Below are positions 6,677-14,137 of a stretch of DNA of 18,896 nucleotides, piece after piece. The DNA lies in assembly GCA_002427015.1 (NCBI GenBank), contig DIPE01000066.1:5763-24658 (forward strand). The letters are read 5' to 3'. This DNA comes from Firmicutes bacterium UBA5496 (GTDB taxonomy: Bacteria > Bacillota > Proteinivoracia > UBA4975). The first letter of the stretch is position 1. Each line of letters opens with the position of its first letter. The translations under genes and the position numbers were made by a program. The notes below the pieces were generated by a model that was not told where the DNA came from, made no database searches, and was given only the letters and a program-made list of their open reading frames with translations.

Positions 6677-8182
6677 TTAAGGAGATGTGGACCAGTTACT
6701 CCCCATTACGTAATTGTCTTCATCCCGGTAAATACATATGAAATTGCATTTGTCGTAAACCCAGCCGTCCTTGCCTAATTCTCCGTTGCCGGACTGCCAG
6801 TCTTCGTCAGAGCTTTGCACGGAATAGTCTATTAAGACCTGGAAACCCCATAATTCCTCTTGCCAGAATGTAACTCCGTGCAGTTTAAAAGCGCTAATAC
6901 TGCCCTGGCTTCTTAAGTCCTTCATATGCAGTGTAAATAACTCGGCGGCAATTTTACCAAAGTTCCCCTGGGCGTAGGTAAGGGGCAGTTTGGGATCCTC
7001 TTCCCGGGATTTGAAGTAGGGTATTTCGACTTCTTTATCTTGGCCAGGCATCCAGTGGATATGGCTATAGACCAGGATGGTTGCATCCGTCTCCGGGTCC
7101 GGGGAATAGGTCCAGAGATTACTTTCCCAAGTCCAAATATAACCGTCGCAGTCCCAGCAGGTATAGCGCAATCCCTCTGCAAAGTCCTCAATAACCAACT
7201 TGGGTAAAGCGCCGCTTCCATCCCGGACCAGATAGCTGACCATGTCCAGCATAGGTACCCAGCCAAGGGAATATGCTCCTTCACGGATAAAGTGGCTGTT
7301 GAGAAACTTTCCGTTTTCGTCAAGTATTTCCACCCTATTGCCAATGAGCAGGGTCAGCGGGCCGAAGTCACCCCAGCAGAATTCGGTAATCTTTCCTTCT
7401 GCCTGGTAGAGGAGGCTGGACTGGCCGCTGAGAATATCAAGGCTCATTAGTTTGTTTCCTTCGCTGTAGATGAGCCTAAGTTCGTCAGGATGCCAGCTGG
7501 CCCGGGCCAGGATTTCCCAACTCAGGTTATACTCCGCCACCCTTTCCATAGCCTTGCTGGCAAGGGTGTACTTATAGGTCCCGGTTGTTCCCACTAAGAA
7601 CACTTCCCCTTCCCAGGTGACAAAAAAGCAGCTGGGTTTGAAGGAATCGGGAAAATTTAGTCTGTGTTCGGCGGCAGTATGGGTTGATGTATCGTAAATA
7701 TACAAGGCAATATCTTCGGACCCATCCAACCCGTCCCGAGAAAGGTAGTACAGCTTCCCGCCTCTCCAGACAGCCCCCTCTAAAATGGGCACTTCAACAG
7801 TTTCGAGCAGGGGTAAGGGGTAATCCACACCAAAAATATCTATCAGGCGGTCGCCATTCCCGGGAGCGCCGGGAATAAGGTAGTAGATAAACTGACGATT
7901 AATGCTTATTGAGCCGGCGGTAGGCTCAAGCTGCAGGGTGCGGATATCCGTTTTTTCCAGGGCCAGCACCCGGGGTTCCGACGGACTTTCCGTTTTATCT
8001 CCAGGCTCCGGTGTCTGGGGGTCCTCTTTCTCGGGACCAGGTTCCGGTGTCTGAGGTTCTTCATTCTCCGGACCCGGCTCAGGAGCCTGGGGCTCAACAT
8101 TCTTCCCTTTGCAGCCAGGCAGCATTAGTAAGAGCGCCAGGAAAAGCGCCAGTGGAAACAGGAAAATGCGGTTTCGCGCCAT
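6677..8182 (-). CDS. Putative secreted lipoprotein of unknown function with Pro/Glu-rich repeat linker
   Basis: A 501-residue protein I do not recognise by name. It starts with a lipoprotein signal peptide: basic MARNR, a hydrophobic stretch (6-21) and lipobox LPGC with the lipidated Cys24. Residues 31-66 are three 12-residue repeats (PQAPEPGPENEE, then two PQTPEPG variants). The large middle part (about 90-370) has many short beta-strand-like segments with WxGGKLYYLS and WxGEVFLVG motifs, suggesting a beta-propeller-like sensor or scaffold. The last ~110 residues (from AAELFTLHMK to GNGELGKDGWVY) look like a separate small domain. The ATG at 8182 is preferred over the GTG at 8188 because GGGAGA stands about seven bases before ATG and almost touches GTG. 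It has its own promoter and is flanked on both sides by the 29-bp repeats. By eye it is more AT-rich than its neighbours. Confidence 0.8.
   Translation of the reverse strand: MARNRIFLFPLALFLALLLMLPGCKGKNVEPQAPEPGPENEEPQTPEPGPEKEDPQTPEPGDKTESPSEPRVLALEKTDIRTLQLEPTAGSISINRQFIYYLIPGAPGNGDRLIDIFGVDYPLPLLETVEVPILEGAVWRGGKLYYLSRDGLDGSEDIALYIYDTSTHTAAEHRLNFPDSFKPSCFFVTWEGEVFLVGTTGTYKYTLASKAMERVAEYNLSWEILARASWHPDELRLIYSEGNKLMSLDILSGQSSLLYQAEGKITEFCWGDFGPLTLLIGNRVEILDENGKFLNSHFIREGAYSLGWVPMLDMVSYLVRDGSGALPKLVIEDFAEGLRYTCWDCDGYIWTWESNLWTYSPDPETDATILVYSHIHWMPGQDKEVEIPYFKSREEDPKLPLTYAQGNFGKIAAELFTLHMKDLRSQGSISAFKLHGVTFWQEELWGFQVLIDYSVQSSDEDWQSGNGELGKDGWVYDKCNFICIYRDEDNYVMGSNWSTSP
7985..8092 (-). repeat. 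Three in-frame 36-bp repeats encoding a Pro/Glu linker
   Basis: Three consecutive 36-bp units in the lipoprotein gene encode 12-residue repeats beginning PQAPEPG or PQTPEPG. Units differ at several bases, and the third drifts at its end (DKTES). The segment lies just after the lipidated cysteine and would act as a flexible spacer between membrane and folded domain. Confidence 0.8.
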
Positions 8183-8222
8183 TTTCACCTCTCCCTTAAA
8201 TTATTCCCTTACTTCTATTTTA

Positions 8223-8251
8223 AATCTAATGCAATATTATGTTCCTGTCAA
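8223..8251 (-). promoter_or_regulatory. Sigma-A promoter of the lipoprotein gene
   Basis: On the minus strand a perfect TTGACA (8251-8246) is 17 bp from TAGATT (8228-8223). The predicted start is about 35 bases before the lipoprotein ATG. The repeat copy at 8259-8287 lies immediately upstream of the -35 box. Confidence 0.75.
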
Positions 8252-8258
8252 CAATTTT

Positions 8259-8479
8259 GGGAAAGAAGGGACGGTTCTTTCTGTCCCACGGGAAAAGGCG
8301 TATGCTATGGAGAACTGGGGCAGGGATACGGAGCAAAAAAAGGCCGTTAGAAACCGGCCCCATTAGGTAATTTGAGTTGGGACAAGGAGAACCGTCCCCG
8401 TTGTCCCTATTAGGTAATTTGAGTTGGGACAAGGAGAACCGTCCCCGTTGTCCCTAAAGAGAACCGTCCCCGGTGTCCC
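8259..8479. repeat. Cluster of 29-bp REP-like repeats (copies C, D, E and partial F)
   Basis: This stretch between the lipoprotein promoter and the ABC-F gene holds copy C (8259-8287, plus orientation, diverged in its first third), copies D (8379-8407) and E (8426-8454), both minus orientation and identical to each other, and a partial copy F (about 8456-8479). D and E sit in a perfect 47-bp tandem duplication (8362-8408 and 8409-8455). C and D form a second inverted pair with a 91-bp spacer that holds the ABC-F terminator. F lies inside the ABC-F coding region and supplies its last codons. All share the core GGGACGGTTCT and TGTCCC ends with copies A and B at 6545-6671. Confidence 0.85.
8335..8359 (-). 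terminator. Intrinsic terminator of the mscS-ABC-F operon
   Basis: On the minus strand a GGCCG...CGGCC stem, extendable by two A-T pairs with one bulged G, is followed by seven T (plus-strand A-run 8335-8341). It lies about 95 bp past the ABC-F stop. The 47-bp tandem repeats have come to lie between the gene and this terminator. Confidence 0.8.
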
Positions 8480-10355
8480 GGTATTGGTCCTTGAGCTCCT
8501 GGAGTTCCAGCCAGCGCTCCATTTTTGTTTCTAAGGTCTGTTCGATTGCCTGGATCTGCTGGTGAAGCTGGTTGAGGCGAACATAGTCTGTGGCCACTTC
8601 ATTCAGTTGCGGCCGCAGTTCCTCCAGCTCCTGCTGCAGGGCGTCTGTCTCTGCTTCCAGCTGTTCCAGCTCTCTTTCTTCCTTATAGCTGAGTTTGGTC
8701 TTCTCCCGCTTTGCCCGGGAGTCTTTTTTTTCTGGGGTATTTTCTGCTTCAGGGGCAGTGGACCCGGCTTCCGCCAAGTACTCGCTGAAGCTGCCGGTGA
8801 AGAGGCTGACATTGCCCTTTCCATCCAAGGTCAGAAGATGGTCCATGGTCTTGTCTAAAAACCAGCGGTCATGGGAAACCGCCAGCACTGCCCCGGGGAA
8901 ATCTTCCAGATAATCTTCAAGCACCGTCAGCGTCTCAATGTCCAGATTATTGGTGGGTTCGTCCAGGAGCAGAACATTGGGCTCTTCCATGAGGATGCCC
9001 AGCAGGTACAAGCGCCGGCGCTCGCCGCCGGAGAGGTCCCGGATATAGGTCCACTGGTCAGAGCCTTCAAATAAAAAGCGCTCAAGCATTTTTTCCGCGG
9101 TAATATTTTCGCCGCCGGCAGTCTTGACTGAATAGCGGATGCCCTGGATGTACTGGATTACCCGCAAATTATCCTCCAGTTCTTGGGCCTGCTGGCGGTA
9201 GTAGCCGATCTTCACCGTCTCCCCCCGCTCCACTTGGCCGGAATCGGCTTGGCTCAAACCGGCGATGATGTTCAAGAGGGTGGATTTGCCGCTGCCGTTA
9301 GGACCGACAATGCCGATGCGGTCCCGGGGCAGCAGGGTATAGCTGAAATCTTTTATAAGCGGGCGGTCGCCGTAGCTTTTGCTCACTGCCTGCAGCTGAA
9401 TGACCTTTTTGCCCAGGCGCCGAGCGGGAATGTCCAATTCCACATTACCCTTTTCGGCTTTAAAGGTCTGGCGGTTGAGTTCCCGGAACATTTTCTTGCG
9501 AGCCCTTTCCTTGGTGGAACGGCCCTGGGCGCCCTGGAGCATCCAGGTCAGTTCCCGTTTGAGGGCAGCCCGATGTTTTCTGGCGGCAGCGGCCTCAGCT
9601 TCTGCTCTCTCGGCCTTTAGTTCCAGGTATTTCTGATAGCCGCCGGCGCAGTCCAGGAATTCACCCCGGTCCACTTCCAGGATGCGGTTGGCCACCCGGC
9701 TCAGAAGCCAGCGGTCATGGGTAATAAGAAGCAGGGCGCCGGTGCGCTTTTGCAGATAGTCCTCAAGCCAAAGGATGGCCTGGCTGTCCAGGTGGTTGGT
9801 GGGTTCGTCCAAGATTAGCAGCTGGCAGGGGGTAATCAAGGCCCGGGCCAAAGCTACCCGCTTCATTTCTCCACCCGACAGGGAGGCCACAGGACGCTGA
9901 AACTCATCCATACTTAAGCGGGTGAGAATAGCCCGGCCGCTGTTTTCCAGCTCCCAGGCCCCTAAGCTGTCCAGCTTGAGGCTGAGCTCGGCTATTTCCA
10001 GGGCCAGAGCCTCATTGCCGGGATTCAGGGCCAGCTGCTCCTCCAGCCTGTGATACTCATACAAGGCCTTAAGCCGAGGTTCCTCACCCCGGAAGACTTC
10101 AGTGAGGACGGTGCCGGCGGGGGCAAAGGCCGGATGCTGAGGGAGATAGTGAATATTTACTCCTCCTGCCGCCACTACTGAGCCTGTGCCCGGTTCCACT
10201 GCTCCGGCCAAAATTCCCGCCAGGGTTGACTTGCCGGAACCGTTGCTGCCAATGAGGCCGATTTTGTCTTCGGAATCGATGCCAAAACTAACCCCTGAGA
10301 ACAGGGGTTTTTCACTGTAAGCGATGCCAATGTCTGTGGCGCTGAGAATATGCAT
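8454..10355 (-). CDS. ABC-F family ATPase, Uup-like
   Basis: A 633-residue soluble protein with two ABC ATPase domains and no membrane segment. Domain 1 has Walker A GSNGSGKST (about 36-44), signature LSGGE (about 159) and Walker B LLILDEPTNHLD. Domain 2 has GPNGSGKST (351-359), LSGGE (about 441) and LLLDEPTNNLD. The linker WMLQGAQGRSTKERARKK resembles Uup, and a C-terminal coiled coil (about 555-625) fits that subfamily. ABC-F proteins act on ribosomes or, for Uup, on branched DNA; which applies here is open. The ATG at 10355 is chosen because AGGTGA lies a few bases upstream and the ABC-F domain starts there; an ATG at 10388 would overlap mscS. The C-terminal tail DTGDGSL and its TAG stop come from a 29-bp repeat copy and the junction with the next copy. 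Confidence 0.93.
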   Translation of the reverse strand: MHILSATDIGIAYSEKPLFSGVSFGIDSEDKIGLIGSNGSGKSTLAGILAGAVEPGTGSVVAAGGVNIHYLPQHPAFAPAGTVLTEVFRGEEPRLKALYEYHRLEEQLALNPGNEALALEIAELSLKLDSLGAWELENSGRAILTRLSMDEFQRPVASLSGGEMKRVALARALITPCQLLILDEPTNHLDSQAILWLEDYLQKRTGALLLITHDRWLLSRVANRILEVDRGEFLDCAGGYQKYLELKAERAEAEAAAARKHRAALKRELTWMLQGAQGRSTKERARKKMFRELNRQTFKAEKGNVELDIPARRLGKKVIQLQAVSKSYGDRPLIKDFSYTLLPRDRIGIVGPNGSGKSTLLNIIAGLSQADSGQVERGETVKIGYYRQQAQELEDNLRVIQYIQGIRYSVKTAGGENITAEKMLERFLFEGSDQWTYIRDLSGGERRRLYLLGILMEEPNVLLLDEPTNNLDIETLTVLEDYLEDFPGAVLAVSHDRWFLDKTMDHLLTLDGKGNVSLFTGSFSEYLAEAGSTAPEAENTPEKKDSRAKREKTKLSYKEERELEQLEAETDALQQELEELRPQLNEVATDYVRLNQLHQQIQAIEQTLETKMERWLELQELKDQYRDTGDGSL

Positions 10356-10371
10356 GCTAATCACCTGCCAC

Positions 10372-11421
10372 TTATTCTTTGTCTGCATACACCCTGCGGG
10401 CAGGCAGGGCTAATACGACTTCTTGCTCCTCCAGTATCTCCATGATCTTATAGAGAATATCCTCCCGGACCTGGAGCCACTGGTCCAGGGCGGTGGACTT
10501 GGTAAAGCAGTTTATGTAGATGTCCAGACTATTTTCACCGATTTTTTCGAAGTTGGCAAGTAAGACTGCCGGATGCAATTGGGGATGAGAGCGCAGCATC
10601 TGCCTGATCCTTTGAATGCAGGCTTCCAGCCTTTCCCGGGGGGTATCCCAGGCAACCCCCAGACTAAAGTTTATCCGCCTGCGCCCCATGCGGGTCCAGT
10701 TGGTAATGGGTTCCTTGGCCAGGGAGGAGTTGGGCACTGTCACCACTGCCCGGTCAAAGGTCCTGACCTTGGTGCTGCGAAAAGTAATATCTTCTACTAT
10801 GCCCTCAACCTGGCCGGCAGCGATCCAATCCCCTATGGTGAAAGGCTTTTCTGTGAGGATAACCACGCCCCCAATAAGGTTGGCGGCTGTATCTTGAGCT
10901 GCCAGGGCAAAGGCCAGTCCTCCCAAACCCAGGCCGGCAATGAAACCGGTGATGTCGTAGCCCCATTCCTGGACAAGGATGACCAGGCTGATGGCGAAAA
11001 TCACTGCCCGCAGGGATTTGGAGAGCAGGGACAAGAAGAGCTTATCCAGGTCATAGTTGCCGCCAAGCTCCATGAGCAATCCGGAAGTGCTGCCCACTAG
11101 GTTGTAGAGCCCCTGCGCGATAAAGACAATGACCAGGCTCCGAAATACTTTGGTAAAGAACTGCCCGTAGACGGTGCCCCCCAGCAGGACAATCGCCGCT
11201 AGGTAGAAACCGGCGGAGAGCAGCAAAAGGGTGAGGGGTTTGGCGAAAGCCTGGGCCAGTTTGCCATAATCCAGCTTGGATTTCTTGCTCAGGCGCAAAA
11301 GCAGCTTTGTCAGAAGCAGCGGCAATAGGCGGCTGAGGACGAAGAAGCCAAGCACAATGGCCAGGGCATAGGTATAGTCCAGCAGGTGCTCCTGCCAAAA
11401 ACTAACAACTTCCTCCAGCAT
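10372..11421 (-). CDS. MscS-family mechanosensitive ion channel
   Basis: A 349-residue membrane protein. Hydrophobic segments lie at about 15-37, 62-82, 92-112, 137-152 and 156-186. The last is the pore-lining helix GLGLGGLAFALAAQDTAANLIGG, followed by the MscS beta-domain signature ILTEKPFTIGDWI and VPNSSL. Such channels open under membrane tension and release solutes on osmotic downshock; five predicted segments make it longer at the N-terminus than E. coli MscS, which has three. GGGAGGG stands before the ATG. It has its own promoter after the HPr terminator and is followed by the ABC-F gene 16 bp downstream, so the two form an operon. Confidence 0.93.
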   Translation of the reverse strand: MLEEVVSFWQEHLLDYTYALAIVLGFFVLSRLLPLLLTKLLLRLSKKSKLDYGKLAQAFAKPLTLLLLSAGFYLAAIVLLGGTVYGQFFTKVFRSLVIVFIAQGLYNLVGSTSGLLMELGGNYDLDKLFLSLLSKSLRAVIFAISLVILVQEWGYDITGFIAGLGLGGLAFALAAQDTAANLIGGVVILTEKPFTIGDWIAAGQVEGIVEDITFRSTKVRTFDRAVVTVPNSSLAKEPITNWTRMGRRRINFSLGVAWDTPRERLEACIQRIRQMLRSHPQLHPAVLLANFEKIGENSLDIYINCFTKSTALDQWLQVREDILYKIMEILEEQEVVLALPARRVYADKE

Positions 11422-11444
11422 GGAATCCCTCCCTTTCTCCCTTT

Positions 11445-11474
11445 ACTATACAGGTTAAACCCCGGCCCTGACAA
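11445..11474 (-). promoter_or_regulatory. Sigma-A promoter of mscS-ABC-F
   Basis: On the minus strand TTGTCA (11474-11469), an 18-bp spacer and TATAGT (11450-11445) form a good promoter between the HPr terminator and mscS. The predicted start is about 17 bases before the mscS ATG. Confidence 0.7.
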
Positions 11475-11484
11475 GCAAGCCTCT

Positions 11485-11506
11485 AAAAAAACCGGCTTTC
11501 GGCCGG
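11485..11506 (-). terminator. Intrinsic terminator after the HPr gene
   Basis: A CCGGC/GCCGG stem with a five-base loop is followed on the minus strand by seven T (A-run 11485-11491). It begins one base after the HPr stop codon and ends the PHP-rapZ-yvcK-whiA-HPr operon. Confidence 0.85.
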
Positions 11507-11507
11507 C

Positions 11508-11771
11508 TCACATATCAGCAAAAGCTTGCACCAGTTGGGCCAAGGCCGCCACTGCCTCCGGGGAGCCCTCACCCTCTGCCTTAATGGTGATCACTGTGCC
11601 CTGGCTGATTCCCAGGGTCATTATCCCCATGATGCTCTTGGCGCTGACCTCTTTGCCATCCCGGATGACGGAGATGGCACAGGCAAATTCCTGGGCCTTT
11701 TGCACAAACACCGCGGCTGTGCGGGCATGAAGCCCGGCCTTGTTAGTTACTGTCACTGTCTTTTCAGGCAT
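11508..11771 (-). CDS. HPr-family phosphocarrier protein
   Basis: An 87-residue HPr-like protein. The phosphorylatable His15 is present in AGLHART, and Ser46, the HPr-kinase target, is present in KSIMGIM. In Bacillus the gene at this place after whiA is Crh, which has Gln in place of His15 and is purely regulatory. Here His15 is kept, so the protein could take part in phosphotransfer as well as catabolite signalling with CcpA. The Pro that normally follows HAR (HARPA) is Thr18. The ribosome binding site GAGGAGAGGG precedes the ATG. The gene is last in its operon, 23 bp after whiA, with a terminator directly behind it. Whether another HPr exists in the genome cannot be seen. Confidence 0.93.
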   Translation of the reverse strand: MPEKTVTVTNKAGLHARTAAVFVQKAQEFACAISVIRDGKEVSAKSIMGIMTLGISQGTVITIKAEGEGSPEAVAALAQLVQAFADM

Positions 11772-11794
11772 ACATTCCCTCTCCTCAAAGTTTG

Positions 11795-12766
11795 CTAGCC
11801 ATAGTGATTTTTCCCGGGGCCTTGGGGCCGGGGCCGGCCCTGGTCAGCCAGTTGCTGCAGGCGGCGCAGCCGGTAGTTGACTGCTGACTTGGACAGAGGC
11901 GGATCTGCCAGTTGGCCCAGTTCATCCAAGGTGGCAGCCGGGTGTTCCAAGCGCAGGCGGGCAACCTGCCTCAGCCCCGGGCTGAGAGATTCCAGCCCTC
12001 GGGCAGCGGCCAGGTGGCGAATTGCCGCCACCTGGCGCTGGGCGGCATCCACTGTCTTGGTGACATTGGCAGTCTCACAATTGACCAGGCGATTGACCTG
12101 ATTGCGCAGATCCTTCAAGATTCGGGCATTTTCGAATTTCAGGCGTCCCTGATTGCTGCCGATTGTGCTCAGCAGCAGGGCTATCTGCTCGGAATCTTTG
12201 ACATAAACTACTTGCTGGCGCTTGCGGCTGACAATTCCCCCTTTGATGCCCAGGCTGGCCAAAAGCAGGCGAATGTTTTCCGCATGCGAAGGCAGTTCCG
12301 TGGCAATCTCCAGATGATAGCCGTTGGTCTCAGGATTGCTCACTGAGCCGCCAGCCAAAAAACAGCCCCGCAGATACCCCCGCCGGCAGCATTGGCTGCG
12401 GGTAAGTTCTCCGATATCCCCTGAACTCATCCTGTTTTCGGGATCGATTATGCCCAGCTGACTCACCACCTCCCGGGCCTGGAGGGAATCGCCGATTCGG
12501 ACCAGGTAGCTGAGATTCTTGCGCAGACGGGTTTTTTTCCGGGCAAGGACAACCGGCGTCAGGCCAAATTCATGTTTGAGCAGCTTGTACAGGCGCCGGG
12601 CGATATAGGCATGGTCGGTGATGATGTTGAGGGAAATCCCCCCCCGCCCGGACAGAGACAGATTGCCGTTGGTGACAATGAGGGCGGCCAGTTCCGCCCG
12701 GCAGCAGCAGTCTCTGCTCAATTCCAAACGGCAGAGCTCAGACTTGATGGTGGCAGTAAAGGACAT
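11795..12766 (-). CDS. whiA: DNA-binding protein WhiA
   Basis: A 323-residue WhiA. The N-terminal part (about 1-200) has the LAGLIDADG-endonuclease-like fold without catalytic function, with RGYLRGCFLAGGSVSNPE around 129-146. The C-terminal helix-turn-helix domain (about 220-310) contains SLSPGLRQVARLRLEHPAATLDELG and LSKSAVNYRLRRL, both characteristic of the family. WhiA controls sporulation genes in Streptomyces and affects division and chromosome segregation in Bacillus. GAGGAGG precedes the ATG. It lies 24 bp after yvcK in the conserved rapZ-yvcK-whiA order. The Arg/Pro-rich C-terminal tail (GRPRPQGPGKNHYG) is probably unstructured. Confidence 0.96.
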   Translation of the reverse strand: MSFTATIKSELCRLELSRDCCCRAELAALIVTNGNLSLSGRGGISLNIITDHAYIARRLYKLLKHEFGLTPVVLARKKTRLRKNLSYLVRIGDSLQAREVVSQLGIIDPENRMSSGDIGELTRSQCCRRGYLRGCFLAGGSVSNPETNGYHLEIATELPSHAENIRLLLASLGIKGGIVSRKRQQVVYVKDSEQIALLLSTIGSNQGRLKFENARILKDLRNQVNRLVNCETANVTKTVDAAQRQVAAIRHLAAARGLESLSPGLRQVARLRLEHPAATLDELGQLADPPLSKSAVNYRLRRLQQLADQGRPRPQGPGKNHYG

Positions 12767-12790
12767 GGTTGCCGCCTCCTCTGGAGTATT

Positions 12791-14125
12791 TTACTCCCGT
12801 GGGATTTTGCCAAGCTGGGCTTCCAGGAGCAGGTTATCCAGCAAGCGGGAAGTTTGATTTGATTGGGAAACAATCTGGGTGAGCACAATTTTTGCCAAGG
12901 CCTGGGGATTATGCCAGGCCACCTGACCCGGCTGCAGCAGGTCAGCGGCCAGCACCCTGATCTCAAGCTTGCGCAGCCGCTCCCAGTCAATCTTTACCGG
13001 CTCCGCCCCCTCTTGGGCATAGCGCTGGAGCAGATCGTCACCAATGGGTTGGTTGTTGACAATGATGTAATCAAAGAGATTTGGCCCCACATGCCGGTAA
13101 ATGGCCTCAAGATGCTCTGAGGCAGTAAAAGAGCGGGTTTCCTGCATCTGAGTCATGATATTGCAGACAAACATTTTTACAGCCTTGCTGGCGGCGATGG
13201 CTTCAACCACGCCTCCCACCAGCAAGTTGGGGAGCAGGCTGGTGTAGAGGCTGCCTGGACCGACAACGATTGCGTCGGCTGCAGCGATGGCTTCCAAGAC
13301 CTCCGGCAGCGCCTTGCAGTCCCCGGGCACCAATTCCAGGCGGCGGATGGCGCCCAGGGTCCCGCCAATATTGCTTTCGCCCCAGATTTCCCGGCCGTCA
13401 TCACAAATGGCCTTTAGTTTTATATTTTCCTCGGTGACCGGCAGCACTTTGCCCCGAATGGCCAAAACCTTGCCTGAGGCCTTGATGGCGTCGGTAAACC
13501 CCAGGATCTGGGACATGGCCGCCAAAAACAAGTTGCCGAAACTGTGGCCGCCAAGGCCCTCGCCCCTTTTAAACCGGTATTGAAAGAGGGTTTCCAGCAG
13601 GGGCTCGGTATCTGCCAGGGCAACCAGGCAGTTGCGAATGTCCCCTGGCGGGGGCATTCCCAGTTCTCCCCGCAGCTTCCCGGAGCTGCCGCCGTCATCG
13701 GCCACAGTGACCACGGCAGTTATATTGCTGGTGTATTCTTTCAGCCCCCTGAGCAAAGTGGAGAGGCCTGTCCCGCCGCCAATGACTACCACCTTGGGCC
13801 CCCGTTTTAAATAGCGGGACTGGTAAAGGGCGTCCACAGCTTTCTCCCCCGGAGCCAAATCCCGAAGCAGTGAGCCCAGGAATCTGTAACCGGAATATAA
13901 GATAATCGCCAGTCCTGCCGCCAGAAGCAGCAGCAGTCCCCAGGGTCCGGCGCCAAATATCGCCACAGTCTTTTGATAAATTGCCTCCGCCAGCCCTTTA
14001 AAGCCAGGGAGGCCCAGGATCAGGGCCAGGACTGCGGCGATAACCACAACTAAACCGAAAAACATCAGCATAAGCCAACGCTTTACGCCCAAGCCGGGGT
14101 AGAGCAATTTCAGCAGCCAGCGCAT
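12791..14125 (-). CDS. yvcK: YvcK/GluM-type gluconeogenesis factor with N-terminal membrane anchor
   Basis: A 444-residue protein. The C-terminal ~335 residues are the YvcK domain (UPF0052/CofD-like) with IGGGTGLSTLLRGLK (115-129), VADDGGSSGKLR (141-152), PPGDIRNCL and a GPGSLYTSLLPNLL site. In Bacillus YvcK binds UDP-sugars, is needed for growth on gluconeogenic carbon sources and influences cell-wall synthesis and localisation of penicillin-binding protein. The first ~110 residues are an extension absent from B. subtilis YvcK, with two hydrophobic segments (about 17-38 and 60-79), so the protein is probably tied to the membrane with its catalytic-like domain in the cytoplasm. The start has AGGGGG upstream. 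It follows rapZ after 12 bp and precedes whiA. Confidence 0.94.
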   Translation of the reverse strand: MRWLLKLLYPGLGVKRWLMLMFFGLVVVIAAVLALILGLPGFKGLAEAIYQKTVAIFGAGPWGLLLLLAAGLAIILYSGYRFLGSLLRDLAPGEKAVDALYQSRYLKRGPKVVVIGGGTGLSTLLRGLKEYTSNITAVVTVADDGGSSGKLRGELGMPPPGDIRNCLVALADTEPLLETLFQYRFKRGEGLGGHSFGNLFLAAMSQILGFTDAIKASGKVLAIRGKVLPVTEENIKLKAICDDGREIWGESNIGGTLGAIRRLELVPGDCKALPEVLEAIAAADAIVVGPGSLYTSLLPNLLVGGVVEAIAASKAVKMFVCNIMTQMQETRSFTASEHLEAIYRHVGPNLFDYIIVNNQPIGDDLLQRYAQEGAEPVKIDWERLRKLEIRVLAADLLQPGQVAWHNPQALAKIVLTQIVSQSNQTSRLLDNLLLEAQLGKIPRE

Positions 14126-14137
14126 ATGCTCAACCCC

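Noticed and set aside
8259..8479. Repeat cluster as a small CRISPR array
   Set aside because: Copies are in both orientations, the two tandem units are identical including the spacer part, and no cas gene is near. REP-like repeats explain it better.
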